Assembly (NCBI GenBank): GCA_002427605.1
Contig: DIRT01000019.1
Span: 1 to 64,000, forward strand
Source of the DNA: Bacteroidales bacterium UBA5429
GTDB taxonomy: Bacteria; Bacteroidota; Bacteroidia; Bacteroidales; WCHB1-69
Length of the DNA stretch: 64,000 nucleotides
Reading direction: 5' to 3'
Shown: in pieces, positions 52,428 through 59,441 of the stretch
Position numbering within the stretch: the stretch's first letter is position 1
Layout of the letters: every line of letters starts with the position of its first letter
The notes under the pieces: generated by a model
Databases searched by the model: none
What the model saw: only the letters and a program-made list of their open reading frames with translations
Told to the model about the DNA's origin: nothing
Program-made: the position numbers and the translations under genes

Positions 52428-53930
52428 ATGAAGATTCGTTTTTTTATTTTTATTTTAATAATAATATTAGGGGGGAGGACAACCATCGCTCAAGATACTG
52501 TTTTACCTTCGAATTATAAAATTTTCCACTATCCCAACGGGGTGATCTCTAGCGAAGGGATACTCGTGGACGGGAAACCGGATGGCTACTGGAAATCTTA
52601 CAGCGAAGAAGGAGTACTCATATCTGAAGGAAACCGTAAAAATTTTGAACTGGACGGAGTATGGAAGTTTTACGCTCCTACCGGGGAGCTGCGAATGGAG
52701 TTGGAATACAAGAATGGAAAGAAGGACGGAAACAGAATCGTTTACTCCCCCCAGGATTATTCTATCGAAAAATTTAAACAAGATACATTGGTAGATAAAA
52801 TAGCGGTGTACTACAATAGTGGGAAAATCAAATCTGAAGTGCCCGTTGAGATGGGAAAAAAGCACGGTTTGGAAAAAGAGTACGATACTACAGGACTGGT
52901 GGTGATGGTGACCCATTACTTTGGTGGGGTGATGACCCGTAGAGAGTCAATCAACAGAACCGATAATTTCGGGATGAAACAGGGGAACTGGAAGTTCTTT
53001 TGGGAGAATGGGAACCTCAAAGAGGAAGGGACCTTCTACAATGATAAAAAACATGGCTTTTTTAAATATTATGATGAGGAGGGAAATTTTCTTGCCGTTG
53101 AAAAATGGGATAGGGGTGTGCATTTAGAAGATGCAAAGGAAACCAAAAAGCTGGAACCTAAAGTAGCATACCATCCCAATGGGAAACCCGCTATTACAAC
53201 CACTTTCTATAAAGGAATTGAAGATGGTATTCGAAGAGAGTATGATACGACAGGAAAGGTGATCAGAGGTTATCTGTTTATTAACGGTTGGATGAGGTTT
53301 GAGGGAGTAACCGACCTGAATGGGCTGCGGCAAGGATTGTGGAAAGAGTACTATCCGACCGGTGAGCTGAGATCACAAGGACACTATAAAAACTCCAAAA
53401 TGGTAGGAAATTGGAAGTTTTACTATCCTACGCAAGAGCTGGAAATGGAAGGAGCCTACCTCAATGGAGTTAAAGATGGGGAATGGGTCTGGTATTACCC
53501 CAATCAGGAACCCCTGATGATTGAAAATTGGGCTGCCGGAGAGCGCGAAGGACTATTTGTAGAGTACGATGAATACGGCAAAGTGATGACGCAGGGAGAA
53601 TATAAAGAGGATAGTGAAGAGGGTCCCTGGTTCTATTCCAATAGAGGGGTTATCGAAAAGGGAGAATATTATGATGGTATGAGAATCGGGGTCTGGAAAA
53701 TCTGGTTTGCCAACGGTAATTTAGCCTACGAAGTGGAGTATGATCAGGATTTGTGTAGCGGAAACTATACCGCCTACTGGGAAAATGGATTTCCTCGAAT
53801 TTCCGGGAAATATGTCGGAGGGGAACAGGATGGTGTTTGGACTAAATATGATGAGGATGGAACTCCTTATCTTACAATAATTTACAAAAATGGGAAAGAA
53901 GTTCAATGGAATCAATATAAGATAAAGTAG
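52428..53930 (+). CDS. Secreted MORN/YwqK-type repeat protein (500 aa)
   Basis: It carries a signal peptide (MKIRFFIFILIIILGGRTTI-AQ) and then an almost continuous array of about 20 MORN/YwqK-type repeats with the theme G-x-W-[KE]-x-Y-x-x-x-G-x-L-x-x-x-G-x-Y-x-N-G-K-x-x-G. Examples are DGYWKSYSEEGVLISEGN, GNWKFYYPTQELEMEGAY and GVWKIWFANGNLAYEVEY. Automatic annotation often labels such proteins 'YwqK-family antitoxin', but there is no toxin gene beside it and a secreted antitoxin makes little sense; an envelope scaffold is more plausible. It lies between a TonB receptor and a lytic transglycosylase. Confidence 0.82.
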   Translation: MKIRFFIFILIIILGGRTTIAQDTVLPSNYKIFHYPNGVISSEGILVDGKPDGYWKSYSEEGVLISEGNRKNFELDGVWKFYAPTGELRMELEYKNGKKDGNRIVYSPQDYSIEKFKQDTLVDKIAVYYNSGKIKSEVPVEMGKKHGLEKEYDTTGLVVMVTHYFGGVMTRRESINRTDNFGMKQGNWKFFWENGNLKEEGTFYNDKKHGFFKYYDEEGNFLAVEKWDRGVHLEDAKETKKLEPKVAYHPNGKPAITTTFYKGIEDGIRREYDTTGKVIRGYLFINGWMRFEGVTDLNGLRQGLWKEYYPTGELRSQGHYKNSKMVGNWKFYYPTQELEMEGAYLNGVKDGEWVWYYPNQEPLMIENWAAGEREGLFVEYDEYGKVMTQGEYKEDSEEGPWFYSNRGVIEKGEYYDGMRIGVWKIWFANGNLAYEVEYDQDLCSGNYTAYWENGFPRISGKYVGGEQDGVWTKYDEDGTPYLTIIYKNGKEVQWNQYKIK

Positions 53931-53978
53931 GTTTTTTACAATAAAATCAATTTTCCTCCGTTGAATAGGTTTGTTAAA

Positions 53979-55526
53979 ATGAGAAAAATAACTTTACTCT
54001 TCTTAATTCTTTTGATATCTGCGTATGCTTGGGCTCAGACAGGTGATACGGTTGTGAACCAGACTGCCGATGATGCATTCCAAATCCAGCTGATCCAAAA
54101 AATGGATAATATGCTGGACCTCTGGTATATCAAAATGCAAAACAACAAAATTAAAGCAACCCACGTTGTAGATTCCGATATTGATGTGACTCTCTCGGAT
54201 AGTCTTTTAATAGAACGGTTGAAGGGAATTAATACGGTGATTCCTATTACTTATAATAAAACTGTAAAGCAATGGATTGAACTCTATATAGTTAAAAGAA
54301 AGAAATCTTCTGCGGTATTGATGGGATTGGCGCAATATTATTATCCCTACATGCAGGAGATTTTTGATAAGTATGGAGTTCCGGAGGAGCTGATTTATCT
54401 GACCATCATTGAATCGGGGCTCAATCCTACAGCGATTTCGCCCATGGGAGCAACCGGGATCTGGCAATTTATGCACGGTACCGGTAAAGCTTACGGGTTG
54501 GAAGTAAACACTTTTGTAGATGATCGTCGTGACCCGATGAAAGCTACTGATGCAGCTGCCCGTCACTTGCGGGATTTGCACAATATCTTTAACGATTGGG
54601 GGTTGGCTATTTCTGCATACAACTGTGGTGCCGGGAATGTGCGTAAAGCGATCACCAGATCGGGTGGCAAAACTGATTTTTGGGGGGTAAGGTCCTATCT
54701 TCCCAGAGAAACACGAAACTATTTTCCTGCATATATCGCCGCATTATACCTGGCAACATACCATAATCAACATGGGATTCCGGCTGCTCAAATCTCAATT
54801 CCCTTTTCGGTGGATACCGTTATGATTCATCATGAAGTGCATTTGCAGCAGATTGCAGAGATTTTGGAGATTGATATGGAGGAATTGACCACATTGAATC
54901 CGCAATATAAACGGGAAGTAATTCCGGCTTATTCTGATCCTTATCCTCTGAGAATGCATCACAGAGATATAATCCGCTTTCTTGAACTTAAAGATTCCAT
55001 ATACGCTTATAAATATGAGGAGTTTTTTACTCCTGTTAAGGTTTATGCCGGCATGTTTACAGGAGAACAGGTAGCAGCTTCAGATTATAAAAAGACTTAT
55101 CATACCGTTAGATCAAATGAGACTTTGGCATCTATTGCCAGAAAATATGGATTGTCTGTCAATGAATTAAAGCAGATGAATAATTTGAGATCCAATTATA
55201 TTAAGCCCAAACAACGCTTGTTAGTAGGATATGAATATATCAAACCCCAGATTGAAACTACGGACTCACTGGCAGTAGATGCTACTGTAGAGAAGGATTC
55301 CTTACAAACGACAACAACATCGCCTGAACCGGAGAAGGTGGTACAGAAAAAGAATCTTCCTGCACAAAGCAGTGCCCCCCGAACCCATACCGTAAAGAAA
55401 GGGGAGACAATCAGTTCTATTGCCCGAAAGTATGGAGTAACAGTGAAAAAACTAGCAGATTATAACAAAATTACCAATGTACACAGCATCCGGATCGGTC
55501 AAAAATTAAAAATTCCACCCCGGTAA
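53979..55526 (+). CDS. Membrane-bound lytic transglycosylase (MltD-like) with two LysM domains
   Basis: It cleaves the peptidoglycan glycan chain, forming 1,6-anhydro ends. A signal peptide (RKITLLFLILLISAYAWAQ) opens the protein. The SLT domain at about 120-260 has the catalytic Glu in LTIIESGLNP, then SPMGATGIWQFMHGTGKAYGL and SAYNCGAGNVRKA. Two LysM peptidoglycan-binding motifs follow near residues 360-410 (YHTVRSNETLASIARKYGLS) and 470-515 (HTVKKGETISSIARKYGVT). The start at ATG 53979 was chosen; the longer frame begins at a TTG before it. A Thr/Gln-rich linker separates the LysM modules. Confidence 0.92.
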   Translation: MRKITLLFLILLISAYAWAQTGDTVVNQTADDAFQIQLIQKMDNMLDLWYIKMQNNKIKATHVVDSDIDVTLSDSLLIERLKGINTVIPITYNKTVKQWIELYIVKRKKSSAVLMGLAQYYYPYMQEIFDKYGVPEELIYLTIIESGLNPTAISPMGATGIWQFMHGTGKAYGLEVNTFVDDRRDPMKATDAAARHLRDLHNIFNDWGLAISAYNCGAGNVRKAITRSGGKTDFWGVRSYLPRETRNYFPAYIAALYLATYHNQHGIPAAQISIPFSVDTVMIHHEVHLQQIAEILEIDMEELTTLNPQYKREVIPAYSDPYPLRMHHRDIIRFLELKDSIYAYKYEEFFTPVKVYAGMFTGEQVAASDYKKTYHTVRSNETLASIARKYGLSVNELKQMNNLRSNYIKPKQRLLVGYEYIKPQIETTDSLAVDATVEKDSLQTTTTSPEPEKVVQKKNLPAQSSAPRTHTVKKGETISSIARKYGVTVKKLADYNKITNVHSIRIGQKLKIPPR

Positions 55527-55549
55527 GGAATTGGTATTATTTTTTTTTG

Positions 55550-55557
55550 TAATTTTG
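55550..55557 (+). promoter_or_regulatory. Predicted -7 box for tRNA-Arg
   Basis: TAATTTTG followed by CACC, 53 nt upstream of the mature tRNA 5' end. Confidence 0.6.
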
Positions 55558-55609
55558 CACCCTCAAATTAAAAAGAGATATTTTTGTTCTTTTTTACAGT
55601 TTGAAATCT

Positions 55610-55682
55610 GGTTCCGTAGCTCAATGGATAGAGCAACTGCCTTCTAAGCAGTAGGTTACAAGTTCGATCCTTGTCGGAATCA
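55610..55682 (+). tRNA. tRNA-Arg (anticodon TCT)
   Basis: The cloverleaf folds by eye: acceptor GGTTCCG with CGGAATC (one G-T pair), D arm GCTC...GAGC, anticodon stem ACTGC/GCAGT with loop CTTCTAA, and T arm ACAAG-TTCGATC-CTTGT. The anticodon TCT at 55643-55645 reads AGA. Discriminator base A at 55682; the CCA end is not encoded. Confidence 0.95.
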
Positions 55683-55691
55683 CAAAAAATG

Positions 55692-55727
55692 ACCACATAT
55701 ACAGTTTTGTCTATGTGGTTTTTTTTT
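55692..55727 (+). terminator. Intrinsic terminator after tRNA-Arg
   Basis: ACCACATA pairs with TATGTGGT around a 12-nt loop, followed by a T8 run. Confidence 0.8.
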
Positions 55728-55787
55728 GAATAAAACAATAACAACTGTGACAATTATCCATAAAGTTGTTCAGGACGTAATTTGCAA

Positions 55788-55850
55788 TAAAAATTAATAA
55801 AGTTAATGTAAAAATTAATAAAATTGATTTAAAAATTAAAATAATTTAAT
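55788..55850 (+). repeat. Three tandem 21-bp direct repeats, possible operator
   Basis: TAAAAATTAATAAA starts at 55788 and again at 55809, and TAAAAATTAAAATA at 55830, so the period is exactly 21 bp, two helical turns. They lie 30-90 bp upstream of the -7 box at 55880-55887. A weaker fourth unit may follow at 55851. Confidence 0.65.
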
Positions 55851-55879
55851 AAAACATTAATTATATTAAAATTTTTCAT

Positions 55880-55887
55880 TATCTTTG
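55880..55887 (+). promoter_or_regulatory. Predicted -7 box for the DUF2089-Yip1 pair
   Basis: TATCTTTG followed by CACC, 27 nt before the ATG at 55915. Confidence 0.7.
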
Positions 55888-55914
55888 CACCATAATTAAT
55901 TAAAAAACCATATC

Positions 55915-56181
55915 ATGTTACCAACAACTTGTCCAAGCTGTCAATCACAGCTTAAAGTAGCGGCGCTAAAGTGTGAGGTTTGCTCAACAGAAGTAACCGG
56001 ACTTTACGAATTGCCGGTTTTACTTCATCTTTCCGAAGAGGAATTGCGCTTTATTATCCGCTTTGTAAAAAATAGCGGAAGTCTAAAAGATATGTCGGCG
56101 GAACTGAAACTGAGTTACCCCACTGTGCGAAATATGTTAAATGAAATCATTAAAAAAATTCAAGATCATGAAGAAAAATAG
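55915..56181 (+). CDS. DUF2089-family zinc-ribbon/HTH protein (88 aa)
   Basis: A zinc ribbon is formed by Cys6, Cys9, Cys20 and Cys23 (CPSCQ ... LKCEVC). It is followed by a helical region with a helix-turn-helix at about 55-80 (GSLKDMSAELKLSYPTVRNM). This is the DUF2089 layout, thought to be a DNA-binding regulator. Its last 14 bp overlap the start of the Yip1-like membrane protein gene, so the two are translationally coupled. The 21-bp direct repeats upstream suggest that it may autoregulate. Confidence 0.85.
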   Translation: MLPTTCPSCQSQLKVAALKCEVCSTEVTGLYELPVLLHLSEEELRFIIRFVKNSGSLKDMSAELKLSYPTVRNMLNEIIKKIQDHEEK

Positions 56182-56773
56182 CAATTGGAACTTACTTTGG
56201 AATCCATTTACACGTATTGCCGGGTGGCAAGCTTTTTGGGTTGGAATAGTTATCGTGATTATATCCACAATACTGGCTCACTACGGTGGTCTCCTTTTTG
56301 ATGGCGCTTTGGATGCCCATTTCGGTATTCCTACCACCATGACTGAATCACTGATTGTTATGGGAGTGAGCCTGCTCACTGTCGTGCTTGTTATGTATGT
56401 AACCGGCTTGATTATTGCCAAAAATTTTCGCTTTGTCGATATTTTGGGAACCATGACATTGGCACGGGCACCCTTCCTCATCTTGGCGATACTTTCCCTT
56501 TTTACTACTTTCCCAGAAGTGGAGGAAATTATGAGAGATCCTATGATTTTCCTTGATTATCCTTCTACAATACTGTTTATGGTGATTGCCGTGCCGGTTA
56601 TTGTTTGGTATATTGCATTGCTATACAACGGATTCAAAGTTTCTACTGGTGCAAAAGGTGCAAAACTTATTATTGGCTTTGTGGTAGGCATTTTGGTTGC
56701 TGAGGCTATTTCAAAACTGGTATTGATTTTCTGGGTTTTACGCCATTATGATATCTTTCCCTTCGGAATGTAA
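56168..56773 (+). CDS. Yip1-domain-like membrane protein (201 aa)
   Basis: It is predicted to have about five membrane helices: AFWVGIVIVIISTILAHY, LIVMGVSLLTVVLVMYV, a segment after RAPFLILAILSLFTTF, TILFMVIAVPVIVWYIALLY and LIIGFVVGILVAEAISKLVLI. The short N-terminus (NLLWNPFTRI) and overall layout resemble the Yip1 family of permease-like proteins whose function in bacteria is unknown. ATG 56168 lies inside the end of the DUF2089 gene. It may be the membrane component whose amount or state that regulator controls. Confidence 0.72.
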   Translation: MKKNSNWNLLWNPFTRIAGWQAFWVGIVIVIISTILAHYGGLLFDGALDAHFGIPTTMTESLIVMGVSLLTVVLVMYVTGLIIAKNFRFVDILGTMTLARAPFLILAILSLFTTFPEVEEIMRDPMIFLDYPSTILFMVIAVPVIVWYIALLYNGFKVSTGAKGAKLIIGFVVGILVAEAISKLVLIFWVLRHYDIFPFGM

Positions 56774-56789
56774 TTTCAGAGATCTTTTT

Positions 56790-56822
56790 ATTCGGGGTGC
56801 GACTTGAAGTCGCGCCCCGAAT
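56790..56822 (+). repeat. Long hairpin, copy 1 of a tandem pair
   Basis: ATTCGGGGTGCGAC pairs with GTCGCGCCCCGAAT (14 bp, one G-T) around TTGAA. The second copy begins exactly 60 bp later. Confidence 0.8.
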
Positions 56823-56849
56823 TTGTTCACAAAATGACAAACTGTTTCT

Positions 56850-56882
56850 ATTCGGGGTGCGATTTGAAATCGCGCCCCGAAT
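56850..56882 (+). repeat. Long hairpin, copy 2, with compensatory change
   Basis: ATTCGGGGTGCGAT pairs with ATCGCGCCCCGAAT around TTGAA. Compared with copy 1 the loop-closing pair C-G has become T-A on both arms, so the stem is kept. Confidence 0.8.
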
Positions 56883-56890
56883 TTATTTAA

Positions 56891-56938
56891 CAGACAAAAT
56901 GTCAGTGTGATTTTTGAAGCGTGTATGTCAAAATGACA
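56891..56938 (+). promoter_or_regulatory. Inverted repeats upstream of hsp20, possible activator sites
   Basis: GACAAAATGTC (within 56891-56905) and TGTCAAAATGACA (56926-56938) are inverted repeats with an AAA centre, their centres about 34 bp apart. A looser relative (CACAAAATGACAA) lies at 56828-56840. They are 80-130 bp upstream of the sigma-54-like promoter, the distance expected for an enhancer-binding activator. Confidence 0.55.
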
Positions 56939-57019
56939 GCCTAATAAATTTTTATATATCTCGTTAAGGTGTAGATAATCAGCTGTTTAAATTATTTTTC
57001 TCCTTCTTAAAATCGGAGG

Positions 57020-57035
57020 CGGCACGGATCTTGTT
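57020..57035 (+). promoter_or_regulatory. Sigma-54-type promoter for the hsp20 pair
   Basis: CGGCACGGATCTTGTT matches the -24/-12 consensus TGGCACG-N4-TTGC: GG at 57021-57022, TTG at 57031-57033, with 10 bp between the GG and the -12 G. The usual -12 C is T here. Start of transcription would be near 57045. Confidence 0.6.
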
Positions 57036-57090
57036 ACTATATAGATAGAAACAAGTAATTCAATATTAAAACAAATAAAATAGAAAAATC

Positions 57091-57531
57091 ATGAGAAATA
57101 TAAGAAGATTTAGAAACCCAAATTTGATGTTGTTTGATCAACTTTTAGGAGATGAGTATTATGGAGGCAGAGAGCCTCGTACCTATCCACAATTTGCATA
57201 TCCCGCTACCAATATTACTGAAGATGGCGATGGCTACCGAATCTATATGGCAGTGCCGGGATTGGATAAAAAGCACATCAAGATAGAACTGGAAAATAAC
57301 CATATCACCATCGCTTATGATGCAGAGAAACAAGATGCTCAAGAAGAGAAAAAGTGCAGATATCTCAGAAGAGAGTTTAATCCCGTATCATTTGAGAGAA
57401 CATTTGTAATTTCGGATAAAACAGTTCCTGAGAAAAGTACAGCTAGCTTTAAAGAAGGAATCTTAACCATCTTTATCCCTAAAATTGATCCAAGCGAATT
57501 ATCTACAATCAGAACCATAAAAATAAAATAA
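57091..57531 (+). CDS. Small heat-shock protein, Hsp20/alpha-crystallin family (first of two)
   Basis: It is an ATP-independent holdase chaperone of 146 residues. The alpha-crystallin domain spans about 45-135, with DGYRIYMAVPGLDKKHIKIEL and the late G-I-L-T-I motif (EGILTIFIPK). A short C-terminal tail follows, TIRTIKIK, with an I-x-I-type motif. The N-terminus is arginine-rich (RNIRRFRNP). It sits behind a sigma-54-like promoter and is followed 53 bp later by a second, diverged Hsp20 gene, so the two are probably co-expressed. Confidence 0.93.
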   Translation: MRNIRRFRNPNLMLFDQLLGDEYYGGREPRTYPQFAYPATNITEDGDGYRIYMAVPGLDKKHIKIELENNHITIAYDAEKQDAQEEKKCRYLRREFNPVSFERTFVISDKTVPEKSTASFKEGILTIFIPKIDPSELSTIRTIKIK

Positions 57532-57573
57532 ATATAACCAATAAACAAAATTAATTAACAACTTTAAAAAAAC

Positions 57574-57579
57574 AGGAGG
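57574..57579 (+). promoter_or_regulatory. Unusually strong Shine-Dalgarno sequence for the second Hsp20 gene
   Basis: AGGAGG is placed 5 nt before ATG 57585. Other starts in the window lean on A-rich leaders instead. Confidence 0.75.
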
Positions 57580-57584
57580 AATAT

Positions 57585-58031
57585 ATGACACTAGTAAAAA
57601 GAAATGAAGAGTATCCCGTATGGAGTACATTTTTTAACGATTTTTTCGGAAGAAACTTTTTAGATTTAACATCCAGAAGTTTTTCAAAAACCAACACTAC
57701 ACTTCCATCAGTAAACATTATGGAAGATGAAGACAAATATCTTGTAGAGGTGGCAGCACCCGGTTTTGTGAAAGAGGATTTTGATCTTAAATTGGAGAAC
57801 AACGTATTGACTATCTCATCCGACAAGAAAGAAGAGAATGAAGTGAAAGAGGGTGAGTGCTACAGCAGAAAAGAGTTTAGTTATCAATCATTTAGCCGTT
57901 CTTTCTCATTACCTGATACCATCCAGGTTGACAAAATTGGAGCGAAATATGATAAGGGTATCTTAACCGTTACGCTACCCAAAAGAGACGAAGCGAAACC
58001 AAAACCTGCACTACAGATTGAAATCAAGTAA
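57585..58031 (+). CDS. Small heat-shock protein, Hsp20/alpha-crystallin family (second of two)
   Basis: This 148-residue paralogue has the alpha-crystallin domain at about 40-140 (DKYLVEVAAPGFVKEDFDLKL, LTISSDKKEENE, KGILTVTLPK) and a C-terminal LQIEIK tail. Its N-terminus with an FFNDFFGRNF segment is the common type for Bacteroidota Hsp20, unlike the Arg-rich start of its neighbour. The ATG is preceded by AGGAGG at 57574-57579 with 5-nt spacing, a strong Shine-Dalgarno sequence that most genes in this window lack. A terminator follows. Confidence 0.94.
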   Translation: MTLVKRNEEYPVWSTFFNDFFGRNFLDLTSRSFSKTNTTLPSVNIMEDEDKYLVEVAAPGFVKEDFDLKLENNVLTISSDKKEENEVKEGECYSRKEFSYQSFSRSFSLPDTIQVDKIGAKYDKGILTVTLPKRDEAKPKPALQIEIK

Positions 58032-58055
58032 AAAATCGAAATCGAACTATCTAAA

Positions 58056-58095
58056 GAGGGACTGTCTTATTAGGAGATAGTTCCTCTTTTTTTTA
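58056..58095 (+). terminator. Intrinsic terminator after the hsp20 pair
   Basis: AGAGGGACTGTCT pairs with AGATAGTTCCTCT (G-T pairs allowed) around TATTAGG, followed by T8. Confidence 0.8.
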
Positions 58096-58180
58096 ATTTT
58101 AAAGGCGGAAGGCGGAGGGCGGAAGGCGGAATGAATTCCAATTACGAATTACGGGTAAAAAATTTAAATTGAACGTGGCT

Positions 58181-58208
58181 GTAGAGACGCAATGCATTGC
58201 GTCTCTAC
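58181..58208. repeat. GTAGAGACGC palindrome, copy 2
   Basis: GTAGAGACGCAATG is followed by its exact reverse complement, a perfect 28-nt palindrome; the relative at 32428-32455 is slightly degraded. Confidence 0.8.
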
Positions 58209-58289
58209 GACCATATACGCATCGCATAATTTAAATACGTAATTCGTAATTCGTAATTGATCCTGCATATCTAATAAGTTATAGTTTTG

Positions 58290-58350
58290 AGAGTGGGGAA
58301 ATAAAATGACTGAAAAGGGAAGTTTTATCTGCCCCCCAATTTTTTTTATT
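58290..58350 (+). repeat. GAGTGGGG...CCCCCC intergenic element, copy 4
   Basis: GAGAGTGGGGAAATAAAATG, then 41 nt from GAGTGGGG to CCCCCC, then AATTTTTTTTATTTC and ATAATAAA. Upstream, GTAATTGATC about 40 nt before the element is shared with copy 3. Confidence 0.7.
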
Positions 58351-58385
58351 TCATAATAAAAACAATCAAAATGAATAAAAAACCT

Positions 58386-58393
58386 TAAATTTG
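58386..58393 (+). promoter_or_regulatory. Predicted -7 box for the LuxE-like gene
   Basis: TAAATTTG followed by CAGG, 27 nt before the ATG at 58421. Confidence 0.65.
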
Positions 58394-58420
58394 CAGGTTG
58401 GTATGGAATGAAATTAAACT

Positions 58421-59422
58421 ATGACAAAAGAGGCGATTTTTGAGATTAATAGTTCTGAAGCATTTTTAGAAGCTGCTTTGGAACTATTTGTGTATCAGTA
58501 CGATAATAATGCGGTTTATGGTGAATTTTGTCGTAGAATAGGCTTGCATGATCCGAAAAGGGTACAGCGGTTAGATCAGATTCCGTTCCTGCCGATCTCT
58601 TTTTTTAAGACCCATAAAATCAGAACCGGGACTTTTGATCCGGAAATGGTTTTTGTGAGTAGCGGTACCACCGGAACCGGTGATTCTCAGCACTTTATCC
58701 GTTCTCTCAAACTTTATGAGGATGCTTTCAATCACTCTTTTGCCCATTTTTACGGGGATCCTTCGGAGTACACGATACTGGCGTTGCTGCCGCACTACTT
58801 GGAGCGTCAAAACTCTTCTCTGCTCTACATGATGGATTACCTAATTCGCCATTCTGAGTCCCCTCACAGCGGATTTTATCTCTATAATCATCAGGATCTG
58901 TTTTATCATTTGGAAATGTTAAAAAAGGGGGCAGGAAAAGTATTGCTTTTCGGAGTTACCTTCGCCCTGCTCGATTTTGAAGAGCACTATGCACTCGATT
59001 ATCCTGACCTGATTGTTATGGAAACGGGCGGAATGAAAGGAATGCGCACTGAATTGGTGAAAGAGGAGGTGCATGCACGACTCAAAAAAGGGTTTGGTGT
59101 GGAAAAAATCCATTCCGAGTACGGCATGTGTGAACTGACCTCTCAGGCGTATAGTCTGGGGGATAACCTCTTTCAGACTCCCCCCTGGATGAAAATGATC
59201 GTCCGGGATCAGAAAGAACCGCTCCCATCACGCGAAACGGACGCTGTTGAAAGAGTGGAACCCACTACAGGCGTAATCAATATTATCGATTTAGCCAATC
59301 GCGATTCCTGTGCTTTTATTGCGACTGAAGATTTGGGTAGAAGAACTCCTGAGGGCGCTATTGAGCTGTTAGGTCGTGCAGATTACACCCAGGTGAGAGG
59401 ATGCAATCTGCTGGTGATTTAA
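58421..59422 (+). CDS. LuxE/PaaK-like acyl-protein synthetase (333 aa)
   Basis: It belongs to the ANL (acyl-adenylate) superfamily branch near LuxE, which activates fatty acids to acyl-AMP and transfers them to a protein thiol, and near phenylacetate-CoA ligase. The phosphate-binding motif is VFVSSGTTGTGDSQ (about 86-99). ETGGMKGM and SEYGMCELTSQAYS (about 228-240) mark the A4/A5 regions, and EDLGRRTPEGAIELLGRAD the hinge near the C-terminus. The protein lacks a full C-terminal ANL lid and is short (333 vs about 430 for PaaK). There is no lux-type reductase beside it. It converges with the lipid-export unit at 59442-63829, with only 19 bp between the genes. Confidence 0.8.
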   Translation: MTKEAIFEINSSEAFLEAALELFVYQYDNNAVYGEFCRRIGLHDPKRVQRLDQIPFLPISFFKTHKIRTGTFDPEMVFVSSGTTGTGDSQHFIRSLKLYEDAFNHSFAHFYGDPSEYTILALLPHYLERQNSSLLYMMDYLIRHSESPHSGFYLYNHQDLFYHLEMLKKGAGKVLLFGVTFALLDFEEHYALDYPDLIVMETGGMKGMRTELVKEEVHARLKKGFGVEKIHSEYGMCELTSQAYSLGDNLFQTPPWMKMIVRDQKEPLPSRETDAVERVEPTTGVINIIDLANRDSCAFIATEDLGRRTPEGAIELLGRADYTQVRGCNLLVI

Positions 59423-59441
59423 ATTGTTCCTTCCTCGTTAA

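Larger units (their letters stand above)
56774..57090. other. Regulatory gap between the Yip1-like gene and hsp20
   Basis: No gene is seen. The gap holds two matching hairpins at 56790-56822 and 56850-56882, inverted repeats at 56891-56905 and 56926-56938, a sigma-54-like promoter at 57020-57035, and about 45 nt of A-rich leader before the first Hsp20 gene. Confidence 0.7.
58096..58420. other. Repeat-rich gap upstream of the LuxE-like gene
   Basis: No gene is seen. It contains GGCGGAA heptamers (58106-58131), TTCGTAATTCG units (58138-58153 and 58231-58258), a 28-nt palindrome (58181-58208), and the GAGTGGGG...CCCCCC element (58290-58350), then a -7 box at 58386-58393. Confidence 0.65.

Noticed and set aside
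52428..53930. YwqK antitoxin of a toxin-antitoxin pair
   Set aside because: The protein has a signal peptide and about 20 MORN-like repeats, and no toxin-like gene is adjacent.
55788..55850. Origin-of-replication-like AT-rich direct repeats
   Set aside because: There are no DnaA boxes or dnaA/dnaN genes nearby, and the repeats sit in a normal promoter-upstream position.
57091..58031. CIRCE/HrcA control of the hsp20 pair
   Set aside because: I see no TTAGCACTC-N9-GAGTGCTAA-type repeat; the inverted repeats present have a TGTCA/TGACA core and lie upstream of a sigma-54-like promoter.
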